From an uncultured Ruminococcus sp. (lineage in GTDB: Bacteria > Bacillota > Clostridia > Oscillospirales > Acutalibacteraceae), in the NCBI GenBank assembly GCA_902794395.1, contig CADBHB010000015.1, positions 1 through 62,183 on the forward strand: DNA of 62,183 nucleotides. Reading direction: 5' to 3'. The translations under genes were made by a program, and so were the position numbers. Positions 29,401-36,375 of this stretch are shown here, piece by piece; the first letter of the stretch is position 1; every line of letters begins with the position of its first letter. The notes beneath the pieces are model-generated. The model did not search any database. It saw nothing but the letters and a program-made list of their open reading frames with translations, and had not been told where the DNA came from.

Positions 29401-30035
29401 CGGGCGCGACCTACACCGCGCGCTATGTTGCCAGCGGCTTTGAAACAGGCGACGGCACCCCAACAGGCACCGACTGTCAGATCATCAAAGTCGAGGCGGG
29501 CAGTGCGAACGCTTCGGATCACACCTCGGTCGTGACCAACAGCACCACCACCATCGAAAACAGCGGCTCCAATGAGATCCTGCACCACAACTTCTATATT
29601 GTAGATTACTGTGCGGAAGGCGATCTGATAGGCGGCGGCGTGCTGTTCGCAACAGGAACCTACAGCGGCAATACGTGGTCGTATCGTCAGACGAACGCCG
29701 CGACGGTGCTTACGGATACGACTTCACGCAGAACCTACATCAACGGCATTCTGAACGGCACCTATGATACGGAATATACCGCGCAGACGATCAACAACGT
29801 CGGTTTCCGCTACAAGCCGTTTAAGGAAAGCGAGGATGTGTTCCGCTATTCCGACATCCAAGGGGCATATCAGACGGTTTATGAGGGCACGAATGTCAAC
29901 TCGACAAATTATGCCGGACAGAAGCTGAGATTGTTCTCGTTCATGGTGTATAAGACGGTTTCCGGCGGAACAACGACCTATACCATCGTACCGTCCGAGG
30001 GCTACGGTGAAGTGGACAGATATATCGCGCATTAA
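23403..30035 (+). CDS. Giant secreted repeat protein (2210 aa), putative adhesin
   Basis: CGGAGG precedes the ATG. A classical Sec signal (about 1-36, ending TDAAK) rather than an AWF-type one. An N-terminal domain begins DVYFTPYHGGEGAGW. Several beta modules follow, including InlB-B/'bacterial repeat' types near 355-430 and 950-1040 (GTGGSI, NYVFSGWTANP, GYQFSSWAKT). A helical stretch near 1235-1300 (QRAFFNLSKIYNKLL) resembles FIVAR-like spacers. Later modules are Thr/Asn/Gly-rich. There is no LPXTG motif, C-terminal membrane helix or dockerin, so attachment is unclear. It has its own promoter directly downstream of the SipW locus, so a functional link is plausible but unproven. Confidence 0.72.
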   Translation: MKQNKVRFSRSAMSVLLALCMLVSCCMVALIPTDAAKVESEGVGTNRDVYFTPYHGGEGAGWIKDNVKIGAHFQYATNSWASRQGSDTGRTQGGQRVYKVTVFEDYGGLDNLYFRRDSLDSNNSNEQHAINGWSATSNWAGKYYNGSSWVSLSYDTFKLKNNGNDLATFTNSSGRVYTATATLSAGTTYKLNVHDGTNYWANSSAGTLSSSGNETLYRYGSGGSADCLTITAPVTGSYSFTWTLNGAGSREDAGTLAVTFPTTYTVSYSLGSNVTKGTITGGDDNGSGTITAVSGSNVVINVSYASGYEYDSANSSLGGATASNSNTTFTFSSISSNKTISIVAKQSAFTVTVQAGTGGSISGTTSFTGLTSGGGGTITAVPDTANNYVFSGWTANPAGNITFASSGSATTTFEATGAATITANFTQETLYPVTVYLDGSTASTVNAGSTINPEITRTDRSLDDYDFTGWTLNGNVQLASGYSTSDPTIKISATGSGGTVTANYNHVDYVYFYAGVQDNWNGAVRAKLGNTELTAANTYLYNSYRNDGSNHGGTTGSLAIYNASGNTLGGEATWYYVAIFRVPASSTGKIYVGTNNAWVDCGNIHTDKNGYGYFASSYSDNNNFSVVLSPHEVTAVTLNKSDYDGDETITVSKTETVYSGTKTAGQDDFTYTYELVNSGTNAVVKTLGTDLPSSTGNYTFVPDQKNIAAGSYKIVIHTRDSTTGKIHNSCASSTFTIQTTPTQSTVSASATNGSVTSRSYTYKNGSATSFNNGASLRAGSVVTLTYTLNNGYTQGTTTPTGIASSALTESYNSTTRVLTITFTVPSGGTAITISHTASEITHSVIVKRRYYQSNGTTQITVDSSAYQTLTGVGISTAKSTNAAPTMENYTFWKFTLPSGVTLKTGDLTTAAAISVNATVDNATIYIDYKETLYTLTLVNQGSHGTIKQSGSSTALSSIQVGNVTGVTLVATPNEGYQFSSWAKTTNASAITIGNASSNSTTFKISGNATVTAQYTAVQYTISASGSPASGAISLTTTDTGGSSKTGGEIDDLFEIRVTVNTAGGYVLDSTPITFQSGTGYAAPTLQSGYPTNSGSSYVFRYSLNAGNAIATVHFKAATPTLSNVRIRDNTHLNTDIDSCTIYADNAIVNHYYLQPVYATASTDSFSTLSYATKTTGGTAIGSSTSTPCTINASSSIVPTSETGTVTYKFYVTATNEPAGVTSKSTTYTYTISVSFNNKQRAFFNLSKIYNKLLRESTSGNAYYSDAATQIANYNTAYDAATSFYGNGSVWPAYNDTASTTVYTDLTNALTTLMSKANMTTVYVLSNVANTATNTPVNVTFSTNGNDTDWKHLMMYSIYDELKTSGRKKISDSFDNYAFHTNYDGVVKNSSGTATYYMYTFSYAGRAKFQIWKGTAAADPTFAENKKLTGVVTSATDIGEKYYVDVYNVTVGSGSETSCSIWADFGHERTTTGKQFLEINETKPGDYIKNTMFGIQETGSVITSRGRANVYKNNTVFTIYGPIGKAGAETVDLKSADFTSPKQGKYRITYTTQFGTKANGTSYYEATSTFYLWVAYDDVTVYVDMNDNVGTPILNFEYQADQNGLPVTSGGTAAYLPYEMDLMTGSESVYKYTVKTSKLKDDYHIAFSSLVPLNICYITVENRKIGLNSGGFDITNEARISGEVWLKADSTHLTTFKTLGYGSVTSSFVAVTEDANHKVISAAVKNMRGTGIVTDDEEIFHAKYAASGTDDSLDDFGYVLNVTMNPEASNGGNTYYFDRWMKLQTPGDGLTVDTNGKLAKNDNNKTPLNMSGAVEYESRQDMSFTSPFPYSDGDGDYTYVALYKLAQSGDSTVRVEATFEFEDYDTSDGNYIYDQNKTTVPASYTKTIKVTGQTFAQAQTNIDSIVRANLPHIESNYFDYTIQTAPITIGSNGAIAAESKIKVTAQFTETPHPYTIILKNGSNAIVGSPHEGYYQQTVELTAPSGVSNPVWKDSKGNIIGSGATYTARYVASGFETGDGTPTGTDCQIIKVEAGSANASDHTSVVTNSTTTIENSGSNEILHHNFYIVDYCAEGDLIGGGVLFATGTYSGNTWSYRQTNAATVLTDTTSRRTYINGILNGTYDTEYTAQTINNVGFRYKPFKESEDVFRYSDIQGAYQTVYEGTNVNSTNYAGQKLRLFSFMVYKTVSGGTTTYTIVPSEGYGEVDRYIAH

Positions 30036-30047
30036 AGGAGGATGAAC

Positions 30048-30476
30048 ATGAAAAGAATTCTTTGCGCCGCTTTGGCGGCAGTACTCCTCCTGAGTGTGAT
30101 TCTGTGCGGCTGCGCGCCGCCGGTGGACAAAACTCCCGACAAGTATACTGATATAAAATGGGTGACTCCCGACTACAGCTTCCGTTTCAACCCTGATGAC
30201 GACTGCAAGGGCAACTTCAACTTTGGCGATACCAAGTACAATATTCAGGTGAAGTTTGAGAAATCACACGTCACCGTCACCGACATCGACAAAGATCAAA
30301 AGCTGTTTGAGGGCGAATGGATGTATGAGGACGGCAATCACCTGTATATCCACAGCGTGAAGTACAATACGGAGGATTACGAGGAGATGAAAAAGAACTA
30401 CTCCGAGTTTTTCCGGTTGCATCAGGAATCGCTGAAAAAGGACAATACCGAAGGAACACAGGAAGAAACGAAATAA
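30048..30476 (+). CDS. Small lipoprotein
   Basis: ATG 30048 is chosen over 30042 because AAAGGAGG ends at 30041. The signal ends in a lipobox (LCGC), so the mature protein would be lipid-anchored. About 120 mature residues with alternating strands (YSFRFNPDDDCKGNFNFGDTKY, shortened here) and a charged tail. It starts 12 bp after the giant gene and shares its transcript. Function unknown; it might help place or cap the giant protein at the membrane. Confidence 0.68.
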   Translation: MKRILCAALAAVLLLSVILCGCAPPVDKTPDKYTDIKWVTPDYSFRFNPDDDCKGNFNFGDTKYNIQVKFEKSHVTVTDIDKDQKLFEGEWMYEDGNHLYIHSVKYNTEDYEEMKKNYSEFFRLHQESLKKDNTEGTQEETK

Positions 30477-30485
30477 ACCAAAGGG

Positions 30486-30511
30486 CGGAAGCTTTTGCTT
30501 CCGTCTTTTAG
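30486..30511 (+). terminator. Terminator between lipoprotein and LRR-dockerin genes
   Basis: CGGAAGC/GCTTCCG around TTTT, followed by TCTTTT. It ends only 3 bases before the AAGGAGG of the next gene, so read-through may feed that gene. Confidence 0.65.
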
Positions 30512-30526
30512 GTAAGGAGGAATTGT

Positions 30527-31546
30527 ATGAAAGCTTCCAAGAGGATGCTGGCTGTTTTGCTGGCGCTGTTGCTGGGCGCAGGCGTTATCCACGCGGGCGT
30601 GCTGGTGTCGTATGCCGATACCTTCTTTGACGCGGGCGATTTTCGCTTTGCCGTCACGTCGGGCGACGCGGTGTCGGTGGCGGCGTATTACGGAAACAGC
30701 ACAGAGGTGACGCTGCCCGCTGAAGTGAACGGCAGGGCGGTGACAGGCGTGTACAGCCGCTGCTTTGAGAACAACGCATCGGTCACGTCTGTGACGCTTC
30801 CCGAAGGCTATACCTCTGTAGGCGCGTTTGCCTTTTGCGGCTGCCAAAGCCTAACCCAAGTCACCCTGCCCTCAACACTGAAAAGCATCGGCCTTATGGC
30901 GTTCAACGACTGCGCGGCGCTTGAGGATATTGACCTTGCGCAGACGGACCTGCGCAGTATCGGCTTCGCGGCTTTCAATAATTGCTTTGCGCTGGAGAGC
31001 GTGATAATGCCCGACACACTGACGTCGCTGGGAGAAAACGCCTTTTGCAACTGCGCGTCCCTGAGCGAGCTGCGGCTGTCCGGGAATTTGGCGGTCATTT
31101 CCGAGTATGCGTTTTACGGCTGCTCGGCGCTGACAGACGTTGCTTTCCCCGCTTTGGTGAACAAGCTCGACACAAGCTGTTTTGAAAACGCGGCGCTTAC
31201 AGGCGTATTTGTGCCCGACACGGTGACTTCGGTCGGCGAGAACGCGTTTGCTCCGTCCAATGCCATCGTGTGCTTCAGCGGGTCTGCGGCTGCGCAGTAC
31301 TGCGCGGACAGCGGCTCACAGGCGGCGGTTGTTTTGGCGAAAATCGCCGGAGACGCTAATTCGGACGGCAAGGTAAATGTCAATGACGTTACCTCGATAC
31401 AGCGCCACCTCGCCGAAGTAGAGATCCTTACGGAGTATGAAATGCTGATGGCGGACGTGAACGGTGATAAATCCGTGAATGTGTCAGACGCGACGATGAT
31501 ACAGGGGTATCTGGCGGAATATGACATCGTGTTCGTGGAGCTGTGA
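30527..31546 (+). CDS. Secreted BspA-type leucine-rich-repeat protein with C-terminal type I dockerin
   Basis: A Sec signal (about 1-31) is followed by BspA-like LRRs (about 60-265) with repeating AF-C-SLT-V-LP units. A dockerin follows with two calcium loops (GDANSDGKVNVNDVTSIQ and ADVNGDKSVNVSDATMIQ). LRRs of this kind bind proteins or host surfaces; the dockerin should dock to a cohesin-bearing scaffold not present in this window. The second loop reads DVNGDKSVNVSD, close to consensus. AAGGAGG precedes ATG. Confidence 0.88.
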   Translation: MKASKRMLAVLLALLLGAGVIHAGVLVSYADTFFDAGDFRFAVTSGDAVSVAAYYGNSTEVTLPAEVNGRAVTGVYSRCFENNASVTSVTLPEGYTSVGAFAFCGCQSLTQVTLPSTLKSIGLMAFNDCAALEDIDLAQTDLRSIGFAAFNNCFALESVIMPDTLTSLGENAFCNCASLSELRLSGNLAVISEYAFYGCSALTDVAFPALVNKLDTSCFENAALTGVFVPDTVTSVGENAFAPSNAIVCFSGSAAAQYCADSGSQAAVVLAKIAGDANSDGKVNVNDVTSIQRHLAEVEILTEYEMLMADVNGDKSVNVSDATMIQGYLAEYDIVFVEL

Positions 31547-31548
31547 GA

Positions 31549-31872
31549 ATGGCAGACAGCATGTACGATAAAATCTACCGCGCGGTGATGGCGGTCCCCG
31601 CGGGGTATGTGGCGACCTATGGTCAGATTGCGGCGATGGCGGGTAACGGCAACGCCGCCCGCGTGGTGGGCAACGCCCTGCACGTCAATCCCGCGCCCGG
31701 TACTATACCCTGTCACCGCGTTGTGAACGCCAAGGGGCGGCTGGCGCCGCACTTTGCCTTCGGCGGCGAAGGAGAACAGCAAAGGCTGCTTGAAGCTGAG
31801 GGTGTGGAGGTCGTCGATCACCATGTTGACCTGCAAAAGTATCAGTACAAAGGAGTTGCGCATGAAAACTGA
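31549..31872 (+). CDS. Methylated-DNA-cysteine methyltransferase domain protein (Ogt/MGMT-like)
   Basis: ATG 31549 lies 8 bases after GGAG, inside the end of the previous gene. Only the DNA-binding/active-site domain (107 residues) is present: YDKIYRAVMAVPAGYVATYG, then PCHRVV with the methyl-acceptor Cys55. Alkyltransferase-like ATL proteins have Trp in that place, so Cys suggests real alkyl transfer from O6-alkylguanine. The family's N-terminal domain is missing. It overlaps the next gene by 11 bp, so the two are co-translated. Confidence 0.83.
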   Translation: MADSMYDKIYRAVMAVPAGYVATYGQIAAMAGNGNAARVVGNALHVNPAPGTIPCHRVVNAKGRLAPHFAFGGEGEQQRLLEAEGVEVVDHHVDLQKYQYKGVAHEN

Positions 31873-32653
31873 GGTCATTGACGGCGGCAAGGCATTTGAC
31901 TTTGGCAGGACGTCCGACGACTATGCCCGTTACCGCGATATTTACCCCGACAGCATGTACGAAAAGCTGAAAGCGTTCGGCGTGGGGAAGAGCGGGCAGG
32001 AGATCCTGGATTTGGGCAGCGGCACGGCGGTGCTGCCCATGCGGCTGTACCACACCGGCGCGCGCTTTACGGCTACCGACATTTCCGAGAATCAAATACG
32101 CGCCGGAGAGCGGCTCGCCGCTCAAAAGGGGATGGAAAACATCCGCTTTCGCGTCTGTTCCGCGGAGACTACGGGCTTTGAGGAAAATAGCTTTGACGCG
32201 GTGACAGCGGCACAGTGCTTTCAGTATTTTGACGCGGAAAAGGCTGCGTCGGAGATTTTGCGCGTGTTGAAGCCGCAGGGCTTGTTCTGCAAGATTTTTA
32301 TGGATTGGCTGCCCTTTGAGGACGCGGTCATCGGCGAAATGGAAAGCCTTGTTCTGCGATATAACCCGACATGGAGCGGCGGCGGTTTTGAGCGCTTCCG
32401 CTATGCCTATCCGCGCTGGGCGGAGGGTAGGTTCGAGATAAACACCATCCACTCCTACAACACGGTGCTCACGTTTTCAAAGGAAGCGTGGCTTGGTCGG
32501 GTCAGGAGCTGCCGAGGCGTCGGCGCGAGCCTGCCGGAGGATGAGCTGCGGGCGTTCACCGAAGAATATCGGCAGATGCTTGAAAAATACGACGAGCCGC
32601 TGCGGCTCAAACACCAAATACATATCGAAATATATCGCTCACTGAAGCGTTGA
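31862..32653 (+). CDS. Class I SAM-dependent methyltransferase
   Basis: ATG 31862 follows AAAGGAG and is preferred to upstream starts inside the alkyltransferase gene. 263 residues with motif I LDLGSGTAVL (about 46-55), motif II ATDIS, and FDAVTAAQCFQYFD / LRVLKPQG typical of the methyltransferase-11 group. The substrate is unknown. It overlaps the alkyltransferase-like gene by 11 bp. Confidence 0.85.
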   Translation: MKTEVIDGGKAFDFGRTSDDYARYRDIYPDSMYEKLKAFGVGKSGQEILDLGSGTAVLPMRLYHTGARFTATDISENQIRAGERLAAQKGMENIRFRVCSAETTGFEENSFDAVTAAQCFQYFDAEKAASEILRVLKPQGLFCKIFMDWLPFEDAVIGEMESLVLRYNPTWSGGGFERFRYAYPRWAEGRFEINTIHSYNTVLTFSKEAWLGRVRSCRGVGASLPEDELRAFTEEYRQMLEKYDEPLRLKHQIHIEIYRSLKR

Positions 32654-32659
32654 GCAGAA

Positions 32660-32697
32660 AAAACACCGCACTGCCTTTTACGGCGGCGCGGTGTTTT
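32660..32697. terminator. Bidirectional terminator
   Basis: AAAACACCGC pairs with GCGGTGTTTT; the A-run on one side and T-run on the other allow use by the methyltransferase gene and by the minus-strand broken gene that ends at 32712. Confidence 0.75.
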
Positions 32698-32711
32698 GCG
32701 ATGTTTTTTAT

Positions 32712-33072
32712 TTACAATGAGCGGAGGTACACGTAGTCGATAACCACGAACAAGGGCGTCAGTGCGTTGCCGTTCTTGTCGCACAAAAAGCTCGAGCTGT
32801 CTTTTCCGAAATAGGCGACCTTTTTCTTGCCGATGGCTTCCGCCGGCACGTGGACGGCAGGCGATTTGCCGCTTTTGAGCACGGTGACTCTTTGCCGTTG
32901 TATTTGAAGGGAATGGTGACGGAGGCAGGCGCGTCCTGCTTGATGAGGCAGAGCATCCCCTCGGCATAGATTTTTGAAAATGTGCATACGGATAATCGAA
33001 ATCGGCACATTTTATTTCATCCGGTAGATCCGTCAGGCGGACTGATGCAACGGAGCGTGACGTGATTTGCAT
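32712..33072 (-). pseudogene. Frameshifted small hypothetical gene
   Basis: Three minus-strand frames join into one sensible protein of about 120 residues: LTDLPDEIKCADFDYPYAHFQ, then KIYAEGMLCLIKQDAP, then RVTVLKSGKSPAVHVPAE to DYVYLRSL. The joins need one extra A each, at the A/T runs near 32971-32975 and near 32887. Both are single-base losses in homopolymers, so a sequencing error is possible. No family recognised. Confidence 0.55.
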
Positions 33073-33095
33073 TTTTTGAGAAGATGTGCTATAAT
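33067..33095 (+). promoter_or_regulatory. Promoter of the HAD phosphatase gene
   Basis: TTGCAT (33067-33072), 17 bp, TATAAT (33090-33095). It overlaps the start of the minus-strand broken gene. Confidence 0.7.
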
Positions 33096-33136
33096 ATGGG
33101 TGATTGATGTGTAATAAGTGACTCGGGAGAGGTATT

Positions 33137-33946
33137 ATGGATTACAAATTGATCGCGCTCGATATTGACGGCACCCTGACCAATTCCAGAAAGGAGATCA
33201 CGCCGCGCACGCGTTACGCGCTGCTTGAGGCGCAGGCACAGGGAAAGCGGCTGATACTCGCCTCGGGACGGCATCCGCTGGGCGTGCTTCCGATCGCGCA
33301 GGACCTGCGCATGGACAGCTACGGCGGCTATATCATGTCCTTCAACGGCGGGAAAATCATCGAGTGCGCTACCGGACGCACGATGGTGACCAAGCTGTTT
33401 CCGCGCGAGTATTTGCCCGACATCATCAGCGTGCTTCAGGACTCTAACATCACTGTCATCACCTGGGACGACAAGCGCATTTACGCCAACAACAAGGTGA
33501 ACGATTACACCGATGTGGAAAAAGATGTGCTTAAGATCGAAATGGTGACGGTGGACGACTTTTTGTCGAGCATCAAGTTTGAGATCAACAAGATCCTGCT
33601 TGCGGGCGAGCCCGACGAGCTGGACGAGTACCAGAAGATCCTCGGCAAACGCTATGACGGGCTGCTTGAGGTATATAAAAGCGCGCCGTATTTTTTGGAG
33701 CTTATGCCCTTCGGCGTTTCAAAGGGCTCTATGCTTCCGCTGCTGCTGGAAAAGCTGGGGGTAACTCGCGACGAGCTGATAGCCTTCGGCGACCACTACA
33801 ACGACATGACTATGATCGGCTACGCCGGCATGGGCGTGGCGATGGGCAACGGCGAGCCTGAAATCAAAAAAATCGCCAACTACGTCTGCGAGTCCAACGA
33901 CGAGGACGGCATAGCGCAGACTTTGCAGCGGTTTGTGTTGAAATAA
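33137..33946 (+). CDS. Cof-type HAD-superfamily phosphatase
   Basis: 269 residues. Motif I DIDGTLTNS (nucleophile Asp9), motif II LASGR, Lys in SKGSML, motif IV GDHYNDMTMI. The C2B cap lies between motifs II and III. Cof-type enzymes dephosphorylate sugar phosphates, nucleotides or pyridoxal phosphate in the cytoplasm; the substrate cannot be told. GAGAGG precedes ATG. Monocistronic. Confidence 0.92.
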   Translation: MDYKLIALDIDGTLTNSRKEITPRTRYALLEAQAQGKRLILASGRHPLGVLPIAQDLRMDSYGGYIMSFNGGKIIECATGRTMVTKLFPREYLPDIISVLQDSNITVITWDDKRIYANNKVNDYTDVEKDVLKIEMVTVDDFLSSIKFEINKILLAGEPDELDEYQKILGKRYDGLLEVYKSAPYFLELMPFGVSKGSMLPLLLEKLGVTRDELIAFGDHYNDMTMIGYAGMGVAMGNGEPEIKKIANYVCESNDEDGIAQTLQRFVLK

Positions 33947-33954
33947 TTTGTTTC

Positions 33955-33980
33955 ACGGAGCGGTTTTCCGCTCCGTTTAT
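33955..33980 (+). terminator. Terminator after HAD phosphatase
   Basis: ACGGAGCGG/CCGCTCCGT around TTTT, then TTATCTTCTTT. Confidence 0.8.
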
Positions 33981-34034
33981 CTTCTTTGGTAATTTATTGC
34001 TTAGTTCCAAAGGTATTTTGTGCGTTTTTGCGAT

Positions 34035-34063
34035 TTGCCTTTTTCTGAAAAGTATGGTATAAT
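34035..34063 (+). promoter_or_regulatory. Promoter of the citrate synthase gene
   Basis: TTGCCT (34035-34040), 17 bp, TATAAT (34058-34063). Confidence 0.75.
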
Positions 34064-34111
34064 AATAGTTCAGAAAGATTTGCATGAAGAATACGAGAGG
34101 AAGTGATAACT

Positions 34112-35482
34112 ATGGCGAATACGGAATGGGAGTACTCGGATATTATCCCCGCGATCGATACACTTGCGGAAAAGATGACGGCAAACTCAAAAATTGACAT
34201 CGGTCTGTACAGCAAGTACGATGTAAAGCGAGGTCTGCGCGACATTGACGGTAAGGGTGTACTTACGGGCTTGACCGATATTTCCACCATCAAGCAGAAC
34301 GAGCTGATCGATGGCAAGCTGGTGCCCTGCGACGGCGTGCTGTCCTACCGCGGTTATAACGTAAAGGACATCGTCAACGGCATTATGAAGGATAACCGCT
34401 TTGGTTTTGAGGAGGTCGTCTATCTGCTTCTGTTCGGCGAGCTGCCTTCCGCAGAAGAGCTTAAAAGCTTTAAGGAGCTGTTGGTGCGCTACAGAACGCT
34501 TCCCCAGAATTTTGTGCGTGACGTCATTTTAAAGGCGCCCAGCCATGATATGATGAACACCATAGCGCGCAGTGTGCTGACGTTGTTTTGCTATGACAAA
34601 AACGCCAACGACATCTCTATAAACAATGTGCTCCGCCAGTGTGTTCAGCTTATCTCCGTATTCCCGCTGCTGTCGGTTTACGGCTATCACGCATATAATC
34701 ACTATATCAACGACAAGAGCCTCTACATCCACTACGCCGAGCCAACTATGTCCACAGCGGAGGTTATCCTTTCGCTGCTGCGTCCCGACCGCAAGTACAC
34801 CGAGCTTGAGGCAAAGGTGCTGGATATGGCGCTGATTTTGCATATGGAGCACGGCGGCGGTAACAACTCCACCTTCACCACCCACGTGGTCACCTCCTCG
34901 GGCACCGATACCTATTCGGCTATCTCGGCGGCGCTGGCGTCGCTTAAGGGTCCCAAGCACGGCGGCGCTAACGTCAAGGTGTATGAGATGTTTGAGGATC
35001 TGAAGCAGAATGTTTCCGACTGGACGGACGACGATGCTATCGAGAACTACCTTGAAAAGCTGCTCGACCGTAAGGTGTTTGATAAAAAGGGTCTGATCTA
35101 CGGTATGGGTCACGCGGTATACACCATCAGCGACCCCCGTCAGCGCATCCTAAAGGGCGCTGTGCAGACGCTGGCGCACGTGGAAGGCTATTCCAAGGAC
35201 TTTGACCTTTACGAGCGCGTTGAGCGTTTGGCGCCGATAGTTATCGGCAAAAAGAGGAAGATATACAAGGGCGTCGCCTCAAATGTCGACTTCTACAGCG
35301 GCTTGCTCTACAGTATGCTCGACATCCCCTGCGAGCTGTATACCCCGCTGTTCGCCACCGCGCGTATCGCGGGCTGGAGCGCCCACCGCTTGGAGGAGCT
35401 TATAAACGCGGGCAAGATAATCCGTCCCGCTTATATGAGCATTTCCACGGAAAAGGAATACACACCGTTAAATCAAAGATAA
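34112..35482 (+). CDS. Citrate (or 2-methylcitrate) synthase
   Basis: ATG 34112 after GAGGAAG; the upstream GTG 34103 is too close. 456 residues. The catalytic histidines are in EHGGGNNSTFT and GPKHGGANVK, with GMGHAVYTISDPR and the Asp in SNVDFYSG near the C-terminus. It condenses acetyl-CoA with oxaloacetate in the cytoplasm, supplying 2-oxoglutarate and so glutamate, the precursor for the arginine operon in this window (pathway knowledge; no co-regulation seen). The N-terminal extension is longer than in short bacterial forms. Confidence 0.9.
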   Translation: MANTEWEYSDIIPAIDTLAEKMTANSKIDIGLYSKYDVKRGLRDIDGKGVLTGLTDISTIKQNELIDGKLVPCDGVLSYRGYNVKDIVNGIMKDNRFGFEEVVYLLLFGELPSAEELKSFKELLVRYRTLPQNFVRDVILKAPSHDMMNTIARSVLTLFCYDKNANDISINNVLRQCVQLISVFPLLSVYGYHAYNHYINDKSLYIHYAEPTMSTAEVILSLLRPDRKYTELEAKVLDMALILHMEHGGGNNSTFTTHVVTSSGTDTYSAISAALASLKGPKHGGANVKVYEMFEDLKQNVSDWTDDDAIENYLEKLLDRKVFDKKGLIYGMGHAVYTISDPRQRILKGAVQTLAHVEGYSKDFDLYERVERLAPIVIGKKRKIYKGVASNVDFYSGLLYSMLDIPCELYTPLFATARIAGWSAHRLEELINAGKIIRPAYMSISTEKEYTPLNQR

Positions 35483-35485
35483 TCA

Positions 35486-35512
35486 AAAGGCGGCCGCAAA
35501 GGTCGCCTTTTT
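35486..35512 (+). terminator. Terminator after citrate synthase
   Basis: AAAGGCG and CGCCTTT form the stem with CC/GG inside, followed by TTTTT. Confidence 0.7.
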
Positions 35513-35525
35513 AGGGTTTGAAAAT

Positions 35526-36203
35526 ATGAAAAAAATTATGTTGTGGCAGCGGATGGTGCACCATGCCGCGTGTATCATCGGCGGATTTTGGGCGGGATAT
35601 ACCATCTATAATCACGCGGATATTTTCGCAAATGCCCAAACAGGAAACCTTATACACCTGGTTATAAGCTCGTTTAAGGGGAGGCTCACTCTCGTCGGCT
35701 TGATGGCACTTTGCTTTTTGGTGTATTGCGGCGGCAACGTGTTCTATGTGCTGGTGCGCCGCAAGGTGCGCGTCAGCATGAAGATAGTAAGCCTTATCTG
35801 CTCCTCCGCGGCGGTCATCGTCGTGGGTGCGTTGCCCTTTGTGCGCTGCGATTATCTCGCCTGTTACCCGATCGTTTTTGTGGCGCCGATCCAGTGGAAC
35901 GCCTTTAAAATCGCCAACGGCAATTCAAGCTCCACCATATTCTCCTCAAACAACGTGCGACAGGCGGCGATGCTTACGACGCGCTACGTGCTCGGCAAAG
36001 ACAAAAGCACCGGCGCGAAGGCGAGGTTTTACTGGCTGACACTGCTGTTTTTCCACTTGGGAGTCGCGTTTTCCTGCGCGGTGAGCATGCTGTTCGGCGT
36101 ATACGGCATTTGGTTCTGCTTTGTGCCGATAGCACTGACAGCGGCGGCGTATTACCGCTATCAAAGCGAAAAGCTAAGGGTGGCGGCGCTGGTCAATGCG
36201 TGA
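35526..36203 (+). CDS. DUF1275 (YoaK-type) membrane protein
   Basis: 225 residues, about six membrane segments. ANAQTGNLIHL near residue 36 and the SNNVRQAA region are DUF1275 hallmarks. The family is of unknown transport or membrane function. There is no clear ribosome site beyond AGGG about 11 bases before the ATG, and it probably reads through the terminator of the citrate synthase gene. Confidence 0.8.
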   Translation: MKKIMLWQRMVHHAACIIGGFWAGYTIYNHADIFANAQTGNLIHLVISSFKGRLTLVGLMALCFLVYCGGNVFYVLVRRKVRVSMKIVSLICSSAAVIVVGALPFVRCDYLACYPIVFVAPIQWNAFKIANGNSSSTIFSSNNVRQAAMLTTRYVLGKDKSTGAKARFYWLTLLFFHLGVAFSCAVSMLFGVYGIWFCFVPIALTAAAYYRYQSEKLRVAALVNA

Positions 36204-36240
36204 TTTGTATCGCGTGATTTATGTTGCGCAAAATGCTTAC

Positions 36241-36274
36241 GTAAGAAAAAGCCTTCTCCGCGATGAGAAGGCTT
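36241..36274. terminator. Convergent terminator
   Basis: AAGCCTTCTC pairs with GAGAAGGCTT (10 bp, 6-base loop). On the minus strand the stem is followed by TTTTTC, serving the CpXC gene; the plus strand may use it for the DUF1275 gene. Confidence 0.75.
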
Positions 36275-36375
36275 AAAATATTTGACCCGCCGTTGATGAC
36301 GGCTTGCTTTATAGCTGCCTTTCCAAAGGCGCACTGATGCAACGTCCCGTTGCCGGAGGAAGCGCCCGCCGGCGC

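Noticed and set aside
26982-29588. Two long minus-strand frames opposite the giant gene
   Set aside because: Shadow frames of a GC-biased coding strand; the translations are Arg/Val-rich with no motif or ribosome site.
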